A stretch of DNA of 12,553 bases from Bacteroidaceae bacterium (GTDB lineage Bacteria; Bacteroidota; Bacteroidia; Bacteroidales; Bacteroidaceae). Each line of letters opens with the position of its first letter. Position 1 is the stretch's first letter. Under the pieces are notes generated by a model. It was not told where the DNA came from. It worked only from the letters and a program-made list of their open reading frames with translations, and did no database searches. The DNA lies in NCBI GenBank assembly GCA_017466065.1, contig JAFTUV010000014.1, positions 1-12,553 of the forward strand, in the 5' to 3' direction. Below, piece after piece: positions 7,215-12,553 of this stretch. The position numbers and the translations under genes were made by a program.

Positions 7215-8320
7215 TTGGAATCCTTTGATCTTGCCCAATATCTCACAAGCGGGGTTGAAAATCTTGTAAAAAACATTCTTCGCGCCACCCTCAAAGACCC
7301 GAAGGAAAGCGCGTTTATGATGAAATACAGCCGCAGCGTAAAGGAGGCTGCCAAAAGACGTACAGAGCTTGAAAATAACGGTGAGCACATCCCGCCGTTT
7401 CTGATTGCAAGCATTACGAGCAGCTGTAACCTTCACTGTGCAGGCTGCTATGCCCGCCATAACAATGCCTGTTGCGATTCCTCGCCGGTAGCACAGCTCA
7501 GCGATAAGGAATGGCAGAAGATATTTAAAGAGGCGAAAGACCTGGGCATCAGCTTCATTCTTCTTGCCGGCGGTGAGCCGATGCTTCGCCGTGACGTCAT
7601 CAAAGCGGCAGGTAGCGTTCCCGAAATCCTTTTCCCGATCTTCACCAACGGAACGATGATAGACGATGCATATCTTGCTCTGTTTGAAAAGCATCGCAAC
7701 CTTGTTCCTGTGTTCAGTATTGAAGGTCATCGGGAGAATACCGATTCTCGCCGTGGCGAAGGTGTGTATCAAATGCTGACTGATGGTATGGAGCAGATGC
7801 AGAAGAATCATCTGATCTTCGGTGCCTCGGTTACCGTTACCCGTGAAAATCTGTGTGAAGTGCTCTCAGGGGATTTTGTAGAAGATCTAAACAGTCGAGG
7901 ATGCAAGGTCGTGTTCTATGTTGAGTACGTTCCCGTCAGTACATCGACGGCTGACCTGGCGCCGACCAATGAAGAACGAGCCTATATGGAAAAGCAGATG
8001 TCTTCTCTGCGTGAAACTTACCCTGAGATGATCTTCGTCTCCTTCCCGTGCGATGAAAAAAGCTCGGGCGGGTGTGTCTTGCAGCAGGCAGAGGCTTCTT
8101 CCATATCAATTCTCACGGCGGAGCAGAACCCTGTCCTTTCTCGCCGTATTCGGATATCAATGTCAGAGAAACCTCCCTCAGAGAAGCATTAAAATCCGAG
8201 CTTTTCCGCACGTTGCAGAGTGAGAGTATCCTGACAGGACAGCACACAGGAGGCTGTGTGCTGTTTGAGCAGAAGGAAAAGGTGGAACAAATTATTGAGA
8301 GAGGTAAGAAGAATGGATAA
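7215..8320 (+). pseudogene. radical SAM protein with C-terminal extension, frameshifted
   Basis: The first segment starts with TTG at 7215 behind AGGAGG (7198-7203) and reads to a stop at 8190-8192. It carries the radical SAM cluster motif CNLHCAGCY (Cys71, Cys75, Cys78) and the SAM-binding GGEP. At 8072-8077 the run GTGTGT carries two extra bases. Skipping one GT lets the frame run on (GGC-LAAGRGFFHINS) to a stop at 8318-8320, giving about 367 residues. The continuation has further cysteines (GGC, EPCPFSP, TGGC), suggesting an auxiliary iron-sulphur site like the Twitch/SPASM group. As written the protein ends with an unrelated tail and loses that domain. Homologous sequence on both sides shows it is one gene. 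The intact end would overlap the nitroreductase start by 8 bases. Substrate unknown. The lesion may be real, phase-variable or a sequencing error. Confidence 0.85.
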
Positions 8321-9116
8321 TATTGAAAAACTCGTCCGTGAAAGACGAAGCTTCCGAACCTTTGATGGAAGGGCGTTGACCGCAGAAGATAAAGCAAAGT
8401 TGTGCGCCTTTATAGAGACTATCGATAATCCCTACGGTCTTCCCGTAGAGTTTAAGCTACTTGAGAAGATGGGCTGTCCGGTGGTAGTTGGCACAGATCT
8501 GTATATCGGAGCAAAAATGAAAGACGCACCCGACATGAACGTGGCTTTCGGATACTCCTTTGAAAAGCTGGTGCTTTACGCGCAGGCACTTGGAGTTGGT
8601 ACCGTGTGGATCGGCGGAACGATGGACAGAGGTGCTTTTGAAAAGGCGATGGAGCTTGGCAAGGATGAGGTGATGCCCTGCGTAAGTCCTCTGGGATATC
8701 CTGCAAAGAAAATGTCCCTGCGGGAGAGTATGATGCGCAAGGGCGTTAAAGCAGATGAACGGCTCAGCTTTGAGGATGTCGTATATTGGAATGGCTTTGA
8801 GCAGCCGCTGAACGCCGAGGCAGCAGGCAAACTGTTTTTACCGTTGGAAATGGTGCGGCTTGCACCCTCTGCGGTAAACAAACAGCCCTGGCGAATGGTT
8901 GTGATGGATGATGCAGTACACTTTTATCTGCAGCGTTCCAAGAATTTCAGCGGCGGAAAGCTGGATATGCAAAAGATCGATATGGGCATCGCTCTTTGCC
9001 ATTTTGAGCTTACGGCAAAGGAGCAAGGCATTAGCACCGAATTTGTGATCGAAGAGCCGAATATCCCCCAAAAAGACGGTATGGAATATATCGCTTCTTA
9101 TAAATGTAGAATATAA
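8313..9116 (+). CDS. TM1586-type nitroreductase family protein
   Basis: A 267-residue FMN-dependent oxidoreductase-like protein of the nitroreductase fold, close to the putative TM nitroreductase family (TM1586 type). The N-terminal RERRSFRTFDGR (9-20) is the usual flavin-contacting start, followed by GVGTVWIGGTMDR (94-106) and APSAVNKQPWRMVV (184-197). I chose ATG 8313 (MDNIEKLVRERRS) over an upstream in-frame start at 8256, since 8313 aligns with the family start. It overlaps the restored end of the radical SAM frame, so the two were probably translated together; with the current frameshift, ribosomes stop 120 bases earlier, which could lower its expression. Substrate is unknown. It likely works with the neighbouring flavodoxin and radical SAM protein. 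Confidence 0.9.
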   Translation: MDNIEKLVRERRSFRTFDGRALTAEDKAKLCAFIETIDNPYGLPVEFKLLEKMGCPVVVGTDLYIGAKMKDAPDMNVAFGYSFEKLVLYAQALGVGTVWIGGTMDRGAFEKAMELGKDEVMPCVSPLGYPAKKMSLRESMMRKGVKADERLSFEDVVYWNGFEQPLNAEAAGKLFLPLEMVRLAPSAVNKQPWRMVVMDDAVHFYLQRSKNFSGGKLDMQKIDMGIALCHFELTAKEQGISTEFVIEEPNIPQKDGMEYIASYKCRI

Positions 9117-9134
9117 GTTTTAGGAGGAACGATT

Positions 9135-9611
9135 ATGTCGAAGATTTTAGTTGCGTATTTTTCAGCAAGCGGTGTGACCGAAAAGGTTGCGCGAGAGCTT
9201 GCAAAGGCAGAGGGTGCAGACCTGTTCCAAATTTGCCCCGAAGCCCCCTACACCAAAGCAGACCTTGATTGGACAAACAAGCAATCGAGAAGCACCCTTG
9301 AGATGCAAGACCTTGACTGCCGCCCCGCTGTGTGCAGTAAGGTAGAGGATATGGCGCAGTACGACGTTATATTTGTCGGTTTCCCGATTTGGTGGGGACG
9401 AGAGCCGAGCGTGGTGGATACATTCCTTACATCCTACGATTTTAAGGGTAAGTGCATCATTCCGTTCTGCACCTCCGGCGGCAGCGGTATGGGCAACACA
9501 GCTCAGCGAATCCGTGAGCTTACCTGTGCAAACGTAGATTATGGAAAGAAACTCGGTGCTGAGGTTTCAGAGGAAGAATTGAAACTCTGGACCGTCGGAC
9601 TTGGGCTGTGA
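9135..9611 (+). CDS. short-chain flavodoxin (flavodoxin_4-like)
   Basis: FMN-binding electron-transfer protein of 158 aa. The phosphate-binding loop is FSASGVTEKVA near residues 9-19 and the flavin-stacking region is VGFPIWWGREPSVVDTFL. TSGGSGMG supplies another flavin-contact loop. It starts 18 bases after the nitroreductase with a strong AGGAGG site at 9122-9127. Flavodoxins commonly reduce the [4Fe-4S] cluster of radical SAM enzymes, which would fit this operon, but it could also serve the nitroreductase. The stop overlaps the start of the next gene (TGATG). Confidence 0.92.
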   Translation: MSKILVAYFSASGVTEKVARELAKAEGADLFQICPEAPYTKADLDWTNKQSRSTLEMQDLDCRPAVCSKVEDMAQYDVIFVGFPIWWGREPSVVDTFLTSYDFKGKCIIPFCTSGGSGMGNTAQRIRELTCANVDYGKKLGAEVSEEELKLWTVGLGL

Positions 9612-9886
9612 TGCAAGTGAGTGAACTCTATGTGATCATGCTACACATTGCCGAAGGAGCGACGCCGCAAAGGATTTGCTATACAGGGAAGGGCGGAGGT
9701 ATCCCGATCCTGCGAGAAACACCAAACTGTTGGTATGTAGAAAATCCGCCTCACGGATTACCGGAGAGGTTCCGCAAGGCAGAGGAATATAAGCTGCTCA
9801 ACAATCGGTTTGGCATTTATATGTTCGGCAGAGACAGTAAGGCACTTGCAAAGGTGTGGAACGAGTCCACGTCGGTCAAGGCATAA
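9611..9886 (+). CDS. uncharacterised 91-residue protein
   Basis: I do not recognise this protein. The ATG at 9611 overlaps the flavodoxin stop (TGATG), so translation is probably coupled; a GTG at 9608 is also in frame. It is soluble-looking, with no signal peptide or membrane segment. Visible features are a Gly-rich stretch (TGKGGGIPILRETPN, about 26-40), two cysteines, many aromatic residues (CWYVENPPHG, FGIYMFGRD) and a charged middle (LPERFRKAEEYKLLNNR). It is the last gene of the radical SAM/nitroreductase/flavodoxin unit, followed by a hairpin terminator. Codon use resembles the neighbours. A role as accessory factor or substrate of the cassette is possible but unproven. Confidence 0.7.
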   Translation: MQVSELYVIMLHIAEGATPQRICYTGKGGGIPILRETPNCWYVENPPHGLPERFRKAEEYKLLNNRFGIYMFGRDSKALAKVWNESTSVKA

Positions 9887-9892
9887 AACCAT

Positions 9893-9926
9893 ACTTCACC
9901 GGCTAATTTTGTCGGTGAAGTTAACT
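9893..9926 (+). terminator. probable terminator of the radical SAM operon
   Basis: ACTTCACCG (9893-9901) pairs perfectly with CGGTGAAGT (9913-9921) around an 11-base loop, 6 bases after the last stop of the operon. The T tract is weak (TTAACTATTATTTAT). Confidence 0.6.
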
Positions 9927-9955
9927 ATTATTTATCAAGGCTGATGTGAATGTTG

Positions 9956-9990
9956 AAGGCGTCGCTGTAATGCGGCGCCTTTCACTGTTT
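9956..9990. terminator. terminator-like palindrome between convergent units (repeat copy R2)
   Basis: AAGGCGTCGC (9956-9965) pairs with GCGGCGCCTT (9972-9981), one wobble, loop TGTAAT. It lies between the convergent 91-residue gene and the ECF gene. On the plus strand it is followed by TCACTGTTTTAT; on the minus strand by CAACATTC. It may end either or both transcripts. It shares its core with the palindromes at 6647 and 12257. Confidence 0.6.
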
Positions 9991-9994
9991 TATC

Positions 9995-10501
9995 TCACTG
10001 ATCAAAACGAGCCTTGTTAAAAATCTTTATCAGTACAATTCCAAGAACAAGACCGGCAATGCCCTGAACTCCATTTGCAGGAATATTCACTACCGAAGGA
10101 CCGAATCCGTACATAAAACCTTCAAACACGAAGTAGCCTAAAATCATTATGATTTCTGCCACTGTTCCGCTTATGATTCTCGACGGAAGATCACCTAATC
10201 TCTTATGTAACAGCTTAAAACCGTAAAAAGCTATCAGCGCCATTACTCCTTTGATAATAAACGTAGCCGGTGCGTACACCACATATCCCGAAAACAGGTC
10301 TGCAAGTGCCGAACCAAGCCCCGCTGCAAGAAAACCGTAAACCGGTGAGAGCATCCATCCGGCAATCAGAACGATGCAATCACCCAGATTGATATATCCC
10401 TTCAAGGGAGACGGGATCTTTATAATCATCGTTGCCACGCAGGCAAGAGCAGCAAGCAGTGCCGCCATAACAATTCTTTGTGTAGTATTTTTTACTTTCA
10501 T
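9995..10501 (-). CDS. ECF transporter S component
   Basis: Integral membrane substrate-binding subunit (168 aa) of an energy-coupling factor vitamin transporter. About five to six hydrophobic segments are visible, roughly 10-29, 39-50, 52-70, 78-98, 107-128 and 143-161. The pattern INLGDCIVLIAGWMLSPVYG followed by GLGSALADLFSGY and APATFIIKG resembles the COG4720/PF07155 group. No EcfA or EcfT genes are present, so it would share a general module encoded elsewhere. I chose the ATG at 10501, which has AAAGGA upstream; the longer frame from 10618 overlaps the preceding gene and is unlikely. It starts 16 bases after the YwlG-like gene. Substrate cannot be told from sequence; the divergent PLP-dependent regulator makes vitamin B6 a reasonable guess. 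Confidence 0.87.
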   Translation of the reverse strand: MKVKNTTQRIVMAALLAALACVATMIIKIPSPLKGYINLGDCIVLIAGWMLSPVYGFLAAGLGSALADLFSGYVVYAPATFIIKGVMALIAFYGFKLLHKRLGDLPSRIISGTVAEIIMILGYFVFEGFMYGFGPSVVNIPANGVQGIAGLVLGIVLIKIFNKARFDQ

Positions 10502-10517
10502 TTTTAATCCTTCTTTC

Positions 10518-11063
10518 TTATAACAATTCTTCATTATACACGGCTCTTGTTCCACCAATGAATTTCGGTCGAGTCCGAGCGGCAACAACGATTGCTTCGC
10601 CAATTCGATTATTCTCAAGCCGTACAGGAACCGCGACCTGTTTCAGATGCATACCAATTAAGGTAAGGCCGATGTCTATCCCTGCGTCTGCCTTGATTTC
10701 CTCAACGGCAACAGGATCCTTGAAATGCGCATACGCCTGTGTTGCCATAGAGCCGCCCGCTTTGGGTTGCGGAACAACATTCACGGTATCGGCAAACGGA
10801 ATTGCTTCTCTTTCAATAATAATAGCACGGTTCAGATGCTCACAGCACTGCACGGCAAACTGCCACCCCATCTGTGTTGCATATTCATATATGGCTTTAA
10901 AAACCGTCTTCGCGGTGTCGGGACTGGAGTTGGTACCGATCTTTGAGCCGATGATCTCGCTGGTAGAACAGCCAACCACTACAATATCCCCGCGCTTCAG
11001 CCTCGCCTTTACGCCCAGTTCTTCCATAACGGCTCTTGCCTGTAAAGAAAGTTCATTCATCAT
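10518..11063 (-). CDS. ywlG: UPF0340/YwlG family protein (TIGR01440)
   Basis: A 181-residue protein of the conserved but uncharacterised UPF0340 (DUF436) family found in Firmicutes. Recognisable blocks are VVGCSTSEIIGSKIGTNSS near 28-46, AVQCCEHLNRA with a cysteine pair, GMHLKQVAVPVR and the C-terminal RPKFIGGTRAVYNEEL. Length is normal. Two adjacent ATG codons (11063 and 11060) follow GAGGA. It heads a two-gene minus-strand unit with the ECF S component and is divergent from the MocR-type regulator. The biochemical function is not established, so the linkage to a transporter and regulator is informative context. Confidence 0.88.
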   Translation of the reverse strand: MMNELSLQARAVMEELGVKARLKRGDIVVVGCSTSEIIGSKIGTNSSPDTAKTVFKAIYEYATQMGWQFAVQCCEHLNRAIIIEREAIPFADTVNVVPQPKAGGSMATQAYAHFKDPVAVEEIKADAGIDIGLTLIGMHLKQVAVPVRLENNRIGEAIVVAARTRPKFIGGTRAVYNEELL

Positions 11064-11101
11064 CTTTTCATTCCTCTATTGATTGATTTGCAAAAATAGT
11101 G

Positions 11102-11141
11102 TATAATAAATCTGACGATATGGAAATAGTCAGAAAAGGAG
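11102..11141 (+). promoter_or_regulatory. promoter -10, inverted repeat and RBS before the MocR-type gene
   Basis: TATAAT at 11102-11107 is a good -10 box; I see no convincing -35 at 17 bases. Just downstream TCTGAC (11111-11116) and GTCAGA (11129-11134) form a perfect inverted repeat separated by 12 bases, a plausible regulator site or 5' UTR hairpin. AAGGAG at 11136-11141 lies 16 bases before the ATG, which is long. On the minus strand the same region gives TTATTATACA, a possible -10 for the divergent gene. Confidence 0.45.
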
Positions 11142-11157
11142 AATTTTATACAACCAG

Positions 11158-12252
11158 ATGAAATATAGAATTGACATCACTTCAAAAGCCCCGGCGTACC
11201 TGCAACTTTATACTCAGATACGGGATGATATCGTAAAGGGAATTTATCCGCTGAACAGCAAGCTACCTTCGAAACGAGTGATATCTTCCGATACAGGTGT
11301 AAGCACCGTAACGGTGGAGCACGCCTATGCACTGCTCTGCGATGAAGGCTATATCGAATCCAGAGAGCGCAGCGGTTTCTTTGTAATCTTCCGAACCGAT
11401 GACGGTTTCGTTTCGGTTCCGGAAAAGCGGCGTGCGACAGCAACCGTATCAAACCATAACAGTAAGGATTTCGATTTTCCTTTCTCAGTTTTTGCCAAGA
11501 CTATGCGAAAGGTGATCAGTGATTCACAGGAAGATATTTTACAGCGTTCACCCAATTCAGGTTGTATGGAACTGCGGGAAGCAATCCGACTGTACTTGGC
11601 GCAAAGCAGAGGAATCCTTGCTGAGACAGAGCAGATCATTATCGGCTCCGGTTCGGAATACCTTTACAGTCTCATCGTGGAGTTGTTGGGTCGGAACAGG
11701 GTTTATGCCATTGAATCTCCTTCCTACAAAAAGATCGAACAGGTATACCGTGCCTGCGATGTCCGCTTGCAAAAGCTGCCGCTTGGCGAAGACGGTATCG
11801 AAAGCGCAGCACTTCGTTCCTGCAAGGCTGATGTGTTACATATCTCCCCATATCGCAGTTATCCCAGTGGTGTTACTGCATCGGCATCCAAGCGTCACGA
11901 GTGTCTCAGGTGGGCGCAGCAGGGGGCAAGATACATCATTGAGGACGATTTCGAGTCTGAATTTTCCGTGTCAAAGAAACCGGAGGAAACCCTGTTCTCC
12001 CACTCGCCGCAGGATAACGTGATCTATATGAACACCTTCTCTAAGACGATATCACCGTCTCTTCGTGTTGGATATATGGTCTTGCCTGGGCATTTGGCGG
12101 AAGTGTTTCATGCGAAGCTTGGGTTTTACTCCTGCACCGTCCCGACCTATATTCAGCTCGTGTTGGCGGAACTCATTTCAAACGGTGATTTTGAGAGGCA
12201 TATCAACCGCGTCAGACGTGCAAAAAGAAAAGAACTGTTATCCGATAGATGA
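11158..12252 (+). CDS. MocR/PdxR-type GntR regulator with aminotransferase-like domain, C-terminally shortened
   Basis: A 364-residue chimeric regulator. Residues 1-78 form a GntR winged helix (LPSKRVISSDTGVSTVTVEHAYALL, then GYIESRERSGFFV). From about 105 it is a fold-type I aminotransferase-like domain: GSGSEYLYSL, SPYRSYPSGVTA, EDDFESEF and the PLP lysine, Lys296, in NTFSKTISPSLRVGY. MocR proteins sense PLP or amino acids rather than act as enzymes. The usual length is about 450-470; this one stops after ERHINRVRRAKRKELLSDR, missing the small C-terminal domain that normally supplies the substrate-carboxylate arginine. A hairpin terminator follows 4 bases later, so the 3' end is gone rather than out of frame. 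It may be a degraded gene or a shortened functional form. It faces the YwlG/ECF unit. Confidence 0.85.
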   Translation: MKYRIDITSKAPAYLQLYTQIRDDIVKGIYPLNSKLPSKRVISSDTGVSTVTVEHAYALLCDEGYIESRERSGFFVIFRTDDGFVSVPEKRRATATVSNHNSKDFDFPFSVFAKTMRKVISDSQEDILQRSPNSGCMELREAIRLYLAQSRGILAETEQIIIGSGSEYLYSLIVELLGRNRVYAIESPSYKKIEQVYRACDVRLQKLPLGEDGIESAALRSCKADVLHISPYRSYPSGVTASASKRHECLRWAQQGARYIIEDDFESEFSVSKKPEETLFSHSPQDNVIYMNTFSKTISPSLRVGYMVLPGHLAEVFHAKLGFYSCTVPTYIQLVLAELISNGDFERHINRVRRAKRKELLSDR

Positions 12253-12256
12253 AACA

Positions 12257-12291
12257 AAGGCGTCGCTTTCGATAGCGACGCCTTGTTCTTA
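12257..12291 (+). terminator. terminator after the MocR-type gene (repeat copy R3)
   Basis: AAGGCGTCGCT (12257-12267) pairs perfectly with AGCGACGCCTT (12274-12284), loop TTCGAT, followed by GTTCTTATT. It starts just after the shortened regulator and before the IS element. The left arm is identical to copies at 6647 and 9956. Confidence 0.8.
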
Positions 12292-12394
12292 TTGGTCTTC
12301 AGCAAAGATAAAACCCCCGGTTCTACCGGGGGAATGCTTTAGTAAAAATAAAAGTGGCGAGCAATGGCAAGCCACAAAAACGTAGAGAAAAAAC

Positions 12395-12456
12395 TTAACC
12401 TCCGAGTATAATAGAAATGGTTTGGCAGCCGCATTACTAAAATACAAGGAGGTTAA
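12395..12456 (+). promoter_or_regulatory. inverted repeat that can sequester the tnpA ribosome binding site
   Basis: TTAACCTCC (12395-12403) is the exact complement of GGAGGTTAA (12448-12456), which contains the AAGGAGG site before the ATG at 12461. Known IS200 elements keep transposase low by such a structure. A TATAAT at 12407-12412 lies inside the loop, so a transcript started there would lack the left arm while a read-through transcript would contain it. Confidence 0.65.
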
Positions 12457-12460
12457 CAAC

Positions 12461-12553
12461 ATGTTTAAAAAGATGGTAACAACGAAATAAAAACATTATC
12501 CCACTCAACATACAGATGTCAGTATCATATAGTATTTGCTCCAAAATACAGGA
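12461..12553 (+). pseudogene. tnpA: IS200-type transposase tnpA, 5' end, frameshifted and cut by the window edge
   Basis: The frame from about 12490 reads KTLSHSTYRCQYHIVFAPKYR, the characteristic N-terminus of IS200 TnpA (Y1 HUH-type transposase), which processes single-stranded IS ends. No start codon exists in this frame: a stop lies at 12466-12468. The well-placed ATG at 12461, behind AAGGAGGT, reads MFKKMVTTK and stops at 12488-12490. Restoring one base in the A-rich run around 12485-12494 would join the two as MVTTK-x-KTLSHS. The catalytic HUH and Tyr lie beyond the window. As it stands translation would end after nine residues, so this copy looks inactive unless the base loss is an error. 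Confidence 0.75.

Larger units (their letters stand above)
12301..12553 (+). mobile_element. left end of an IS200/IS605-type insertion sequence
   Basis: The segment has the layout of an IS200 left end. A strong subterminal hairpin (CCCCCGGT 12314-12321 with ACCGGGGG 12325-12332, TCT loop) resembles those bound by Y1 transposases, and a smaller one pairs GTGGC 12354-12358 with GCCAC 12371-12375. About 130 bases on, a ribosome binding site precedes a tnpA-like reading frame. IS200 elements lack terminal inverted repeats, so the exact boundary (near 12295-12312) is uncertain. The right end is outside the window. Confidence 0.8.

Noticed and set aside
7104..7811. 235-residue open frame on the minus strand opposite the radical SAM gene
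   Set aside because: No ribosome binding site, no recognisable family, and it lies across a coding strand with clear radical SAM motifs; a shadow frame.
8055..8062. A-run (GAAAAAAG) as a programmed -1 frameshift site in the radical SAM gene
   Set aside because: The register gives a poor A-site re-pairing (AGC to AAG) and slipping there would replace the SSGGC segment; an extra GT at 8072-8077 explains the join better.
9611..9886. Small protein as a RiPP precursor for the radical SAM enzyme
   Set aside because: It lies at the far end of the operon, has no leader-core layout, repeated core residues or Gly-Gly-type cleavage site that stands out, and is large for a precursor.
11519..12022. 167-residue plus-strand open frame inside the MocR-type gene
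   Set aside because: Alternative frame of a gene whose own frame shows the GntR and aminotransferase motifs; no start signals.
12065..12385. 106-residue open frame running over the end of the MocR-type gene into the IS left end, considered as its shifted C-terminus
   Set aside because: Its residues show no aminotransferase C-terminal motifs and it crosses the terminator hairpin; it does not restore the missing domain.

Overview
The window looks like a chromosomal segment of a Clostridia-type Firmicute (moderate GC, Shine-Dalgarno sites close to AGGAGG, a T-box leader, a UPF0340/YwlG protein, an ECF S component and an IS200-type element). I cannot name a genus from the sequence alone.

Positions 1-239 hold the 3' part of a T-box leader with its intrinsic terminator and, unusually, a second strong terminator-like hairpin just before trpE. 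Positions 240-6641 are a complete, compact tryptophan operon in the order trpE-trpG-trpD-trpC-trpF-trpB-trpA. Genes overlap by 4-8 bases or are separated by 2-3 bases. Together they encode every step from chorismate to L-tryptophan, apparently controlled by uncharged tRNA(Trp) through the T-box and by feedback at TrpE. A hairpin terminator closes the operon.

Positions 6730-9921 are a redox-flavoured cassette. A cysteine-rich HxlR-family regulator on the minus strand faces a plus-strand operon: a radical SAM protein (broken by a 2-base frameshift), a TM1586-type nitroreductase, a short flavodoxin and an unrecognised 91-residue protein. The divergent region has a perfect consensus promoter (TTGACA-17-TATAAT) overlapping an opposing promoter, with a small palindrome in the spacer that may be the operator.

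Positions 9956-12284 contain a minus-strand pair (UPF0340/YwlG-like protein, then an ECF transporter S component) divergent from a plus-strand MocR/PdxR-type regulator. The regulator lacks roughly its last 90-100 residues. The arrangement suggests, but does not prove, vitamin uptake under PLP-sensing control.

From about 12300 to the end is the left end of an IS200-type element: a GC hairpin, an inverted repeat that can hide the ribosome binding site, and the start of tnpA. The tnpA frame is broken near its start and cut by the window edge. Three near-identical GC palindromes (AAGGCGTCGC...GCGRCGCCTT) lie at the ends of three transcription units across the window. The trp operon is intact, while all likely lesions (radical SAM, MocR, tnpA) lie in the right half.
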